DNA from: JANXVV01 sp038230975
GTDB lineage: Bacteria > Planctomycetota > Phycisphaerae > Tepidisphaerales > Tepidisphaeraceae
Assembly: GCA_038230975.1 (NCBI GenBank)
Contig: JBBRMF010000010.1
Location: 1-43,335, forward strand
Direction of reading: 5' to 3'
DNA: 43,335 nucleotides
A program made the translations under genes and the position numbers. Every line of letters starts with the position of its first letter. Within the stretch, counting starts at the first letter, position 1. Below are positions 41,656-43,335 of the stretch, one piece after another. The notes below the pieces were generated by a model. It was not told where the DNA came from. It did no database searches and saw nothing but the letters and a program-made list of their open reading frames with translations.

Positions 41656-41860
41656 GGAGGCTCCAATGAATATACAAACGTTCTCAATCGACGACCCAAG
41701 CCACTCATTTATGGCCGGATTGCCCCCCGGATCGCCTTGCGAAGTATTCTACACACTGTCCACCTCGCCGGGGAGTCCGCGAACGAGGGAAAATTCGATC
41801 GGATGCACACCCGGGGAGGATTCGCACCGGCAGCATGCGGGGATCTCCTGAAAACTGCGA

Positions 41861-43335
41861 TTACGCAAGATCGAAGCGATCAAGGTTCATTACTTTGTTC
41901 CAGGCTGCGACAAAGTCATGGATAAACGTCTTCTGCGCGTCGGCACTTCCGTAGACTTCGGCAAGGGCCCGGAGTTGAGAGTTTGAACCGAAGACCAGAT
42001 CGATGCGCGTGCCGGTCCACTTGAGTTCGCCGGATGCGCGATCGCGCCCTTCAAACACGTCAGTGTCTTTCGAGCCCGCCTTCCACTCCGTGCCCATGTC
42101 GAGCAGGTTCACGAAGAAATCGTTGGTCAGCACCTCTGGCCGCTTGGTAAAGACACCGTGTTGGGACTGTTCTAAGTTGGCATTCAAAACGCGCATGCCA
42201 CCGATGAGAACCGTCATTTCAGGTGCGGTCAGCGTCAACAATTGCGCCTTATCGACGAGCAAAACCTCGGCCGGTACGGAGAATTGGGTCTTCTGGTAGT
42301 TGCGGAAACCGTCCGCGACCGATTCGAGCACCGCAAAGGAGGCAGTATCGGTTTGCTCCTGCGCGGCATCCATGCGCCCTGGAGTGAATGGAACCGTCAG
42401 GTTGACATTGGCATTTTTCGCGGCTTTCTCGACGGCTGCGTAACCGGCCAAAACGATCAGGTCGGCAAGCGAGACCTTCTTGCCGTCAGACTGGGCGCTA
42501 TTGAAAGCTTTCTGGATGTCCTCCAGGGTTTTCAGCACTTTCGCCAGTTGGGCAGGCTGGTTGACTTTCCAATCCTTTTGCGGTGCCAGACGAATTCGGG
42601 CACCATTCGCGCCGCCGCGCTTGTCGGAGCTGCGGAACGTGGATGCCGACGCCCACGCGGTCGAGACCATCTCCGAGACGGACAGGCCCGCCGCCAGGAT
42701 TTTGGCCTTGAGCATGGCGATGTCTGAGTCATCAATAAGCTTGTGATTGACCGGGGGAATGGGGTCTTGCCAGATGAGTTCCTCAGTGGGCACATCCGGG
42801 CCGAGATAGCGCGCACGCGGACCCATGTCGCGGTGCGTCAGCTTGAACCACGCGCGGGCGAACGCATCCGCGAGCTGTTGTGGGTTCTCGAAAAAGCGTC
42901 GCGAAATTTTCTCGTAAGCAGGGTCGACCCGCAGGGCGATGTCCGTGGTCAGCATGGAAGGGGCGATCCGCTTCGAGGGGTCGTGCGCATGCGGCACGGT
43001 GCCGGCACCGGCATCACCCTTTGGCTTCCACTGATGAGCACCGGCCGGGCTTTTTGTGAGTTCCCATTCATAGCCGAACAGATTCTGGAAGTAGTTGTTG
43101 CTCCACTGGGTTGGAGTGGTGGTCCAGGTGACTTCCAGGCCGCTGGTGATCGCGTCGCCGCCTTTGCCCGTGCCGAAGCTGTTCTTCCAGCCGAAGCCTT
43201 GCTCCTCAGTGCCGGACGCTTCGGGCTCAGGTGCGACATGCGACGTAGGAGCGGCTCCGTGGGTCTTGCCGAACGAATGGCCGCCGGCAATGAGTGCCAC
43301 CGTTTCTTCGTCAGTCATCGCCATGCGGGCGAAGG
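41861..43335 (-). CDS. katG: Catalase-peroxidase, C-terminal two thirds (cut by window edge)
   Basis: The reading frame continues past the right edge (FARMAMTD at the edge), so the gene is truncated by the window and not by mutation. About 490 of the usual 730-750 residues are present. Seen are the proximal haem ligand His in ALIAGGHSFGKTHG (His270 in M. tuberculosis) and the Met in ARMAM that forms the Met-Tyr-Trp adduct of catalase activity; the Trp and Tyr partners and the distal Arg-Trp-His lie outside. The duplicated C-terminal peroxidase-like domain, without haem, runs from about residue 200 to the end (SVSEMVSTAWASASTFRSSD, ADLIVLAGYAAVEKAA). It detoxifies hydrogen peroxide in the cytoplasm. 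Confidence 0.96.
   Translation of the reverse strand, partial: FARMAMTDEETVALIAGGHSFGKTHGAAPTSHVAPEPEASGTEEQGFGWKNSFGTGKGGDAITSGLEVTWTTTPTQWSNNYFQNLFGYEWELTKSPAGAHQWKPKGDAGAGTVPHAHDPSKRIAPSMLTTDIALRVDPAYEKISRRFFENPQQLADAFARAWFKLTHRDMGPRARYLGPDVPTEELIWQDPIPPVNHKLIDDSDIAMLKAKILAAGLSVSEMVSTAWASASTFRSSDKRGGANGARIRLAPQKDWKVNQPAQLAKVLKTLEDIQKAFNSAQSDGKKVSLADLIVLAGYAAVEKAAKNANVNLTVPFTPGRMDAAQEQTDTASFAVLESVADGFRNYQKTQFSVPAEVLLVDKAQLLTLTAPEMTVLIGGMRVLNANLEQSQHGVFTKRPEVLTNDFFVNLLDMGTEWKAGSKDTDVFEGRDRASGELKWTGTRIDLVFGSNSQLRALAEVYGSADAQKTFIHDFVAAWNKVMNLDRFDLA

Noticed and set aside
41811..41850. tRNA-like T-loop sequence on the minus strand between gspF and katG
   Set aside because: The GCGAATC-type loop is present but the flanking bases do not pair as a T stem, and no anticodon or acceptor stem can be drawn.
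1..43335. The two peroxidases at opposite ends of the window (animal-type and KatG) as an oxidative-stress island
   Set aside because: They are 41 kb apart with unrelated housekeeping genes between; the placement at both ends is set by the window cut.

Overview
This 43.3 kb window reads as chromosomal DNA of a planctomycete, most likely of the Phycisphaerae side (inferred from gene families; no rRNA or tRNA is present to prove it). Pointers are a secreted haem peroxidase opening with a LEPR-type N-terminal motif, a DUF6807 protein, a NagB/PIG-L fusion, a MoxR-DUF58-transglutaminase operon, a GspF protein followed by four pseudopilin-like genes (one with the H-X9-DG motif), and several large secreted alpha/beta hydrolases. 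Gene content is mostly chromosomal. I see no phage, integrase, complete insertion sequence, CRISPR array or toxin-antitoxin pair.

Layout. 1-1.6 kb: N-terminal part of an animal-type haem peroxidase (cut by the left edge) and a secreted DUF6807 protein. 1.7-6.3 kb: an apparent amino-sugar locus with a ROK sugar kinase, a ROK-family repressor, and a fused glucosamine-6-phosphate deaminase/PIG-L deacetylase. 6.5-9.6 kb: a DoxX-like membrane protein, then threonine dehydrogenase (tdh) and glycine C-acetyltransferase (kbl), separated by a broken Uma2 gene and a palindromic repeat. 9.7-14.6 kb: two unrecognised exported or membrane proteins and a bifunctional proline dehydrogenase/P5C dehydrogenase. 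14.7-17.3 kb: cinA and a Tat-exported molybdopterin oxidoreductase. 17.3-21.7 kb: moxR-DUF58-tgpA operon on the minus strand. 21.9-25.6 kb: a YggS-type PLP protein, a small membrane protein, a membrane-anchored protein with helix-extended-loop-helix-like modules, and a HU/IHF-bioF pair on the minus strand. 25.8-31.1 kb: a tripartite MacA/ABC/TolC-type export operon on the minus strand. 31.2-37 kb: trpE, a triple-domain hydrolase and a single-domain hydrolase. 37.1-41.7 kb: gspF plus four pseudopilin-like genes. 41.9 kb to the end: the C-terminal two thirds of katG, cut by the right edge.

The most distinctive feature outside the genes is a dispersed set of eight paired palindromes. Each half is itself a hairpin, and the two halves are inverted relative to each other. 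Core sequences differ, but the architecture is the same. They occupy every convergent gene junction longer than 30 bp in the window (four of four), plus a divergent promoter region, an operon-internal gap and two other intergenic sites. Other points of note are a hydrolase with three tandem domains of which only the middle one keeps a catalytic triad, a NagB domain lacking one conserved catalytic Asp, and a hairpin that buries the ribosome-binding site of that nagB fusion next to a candidate ROK operator.
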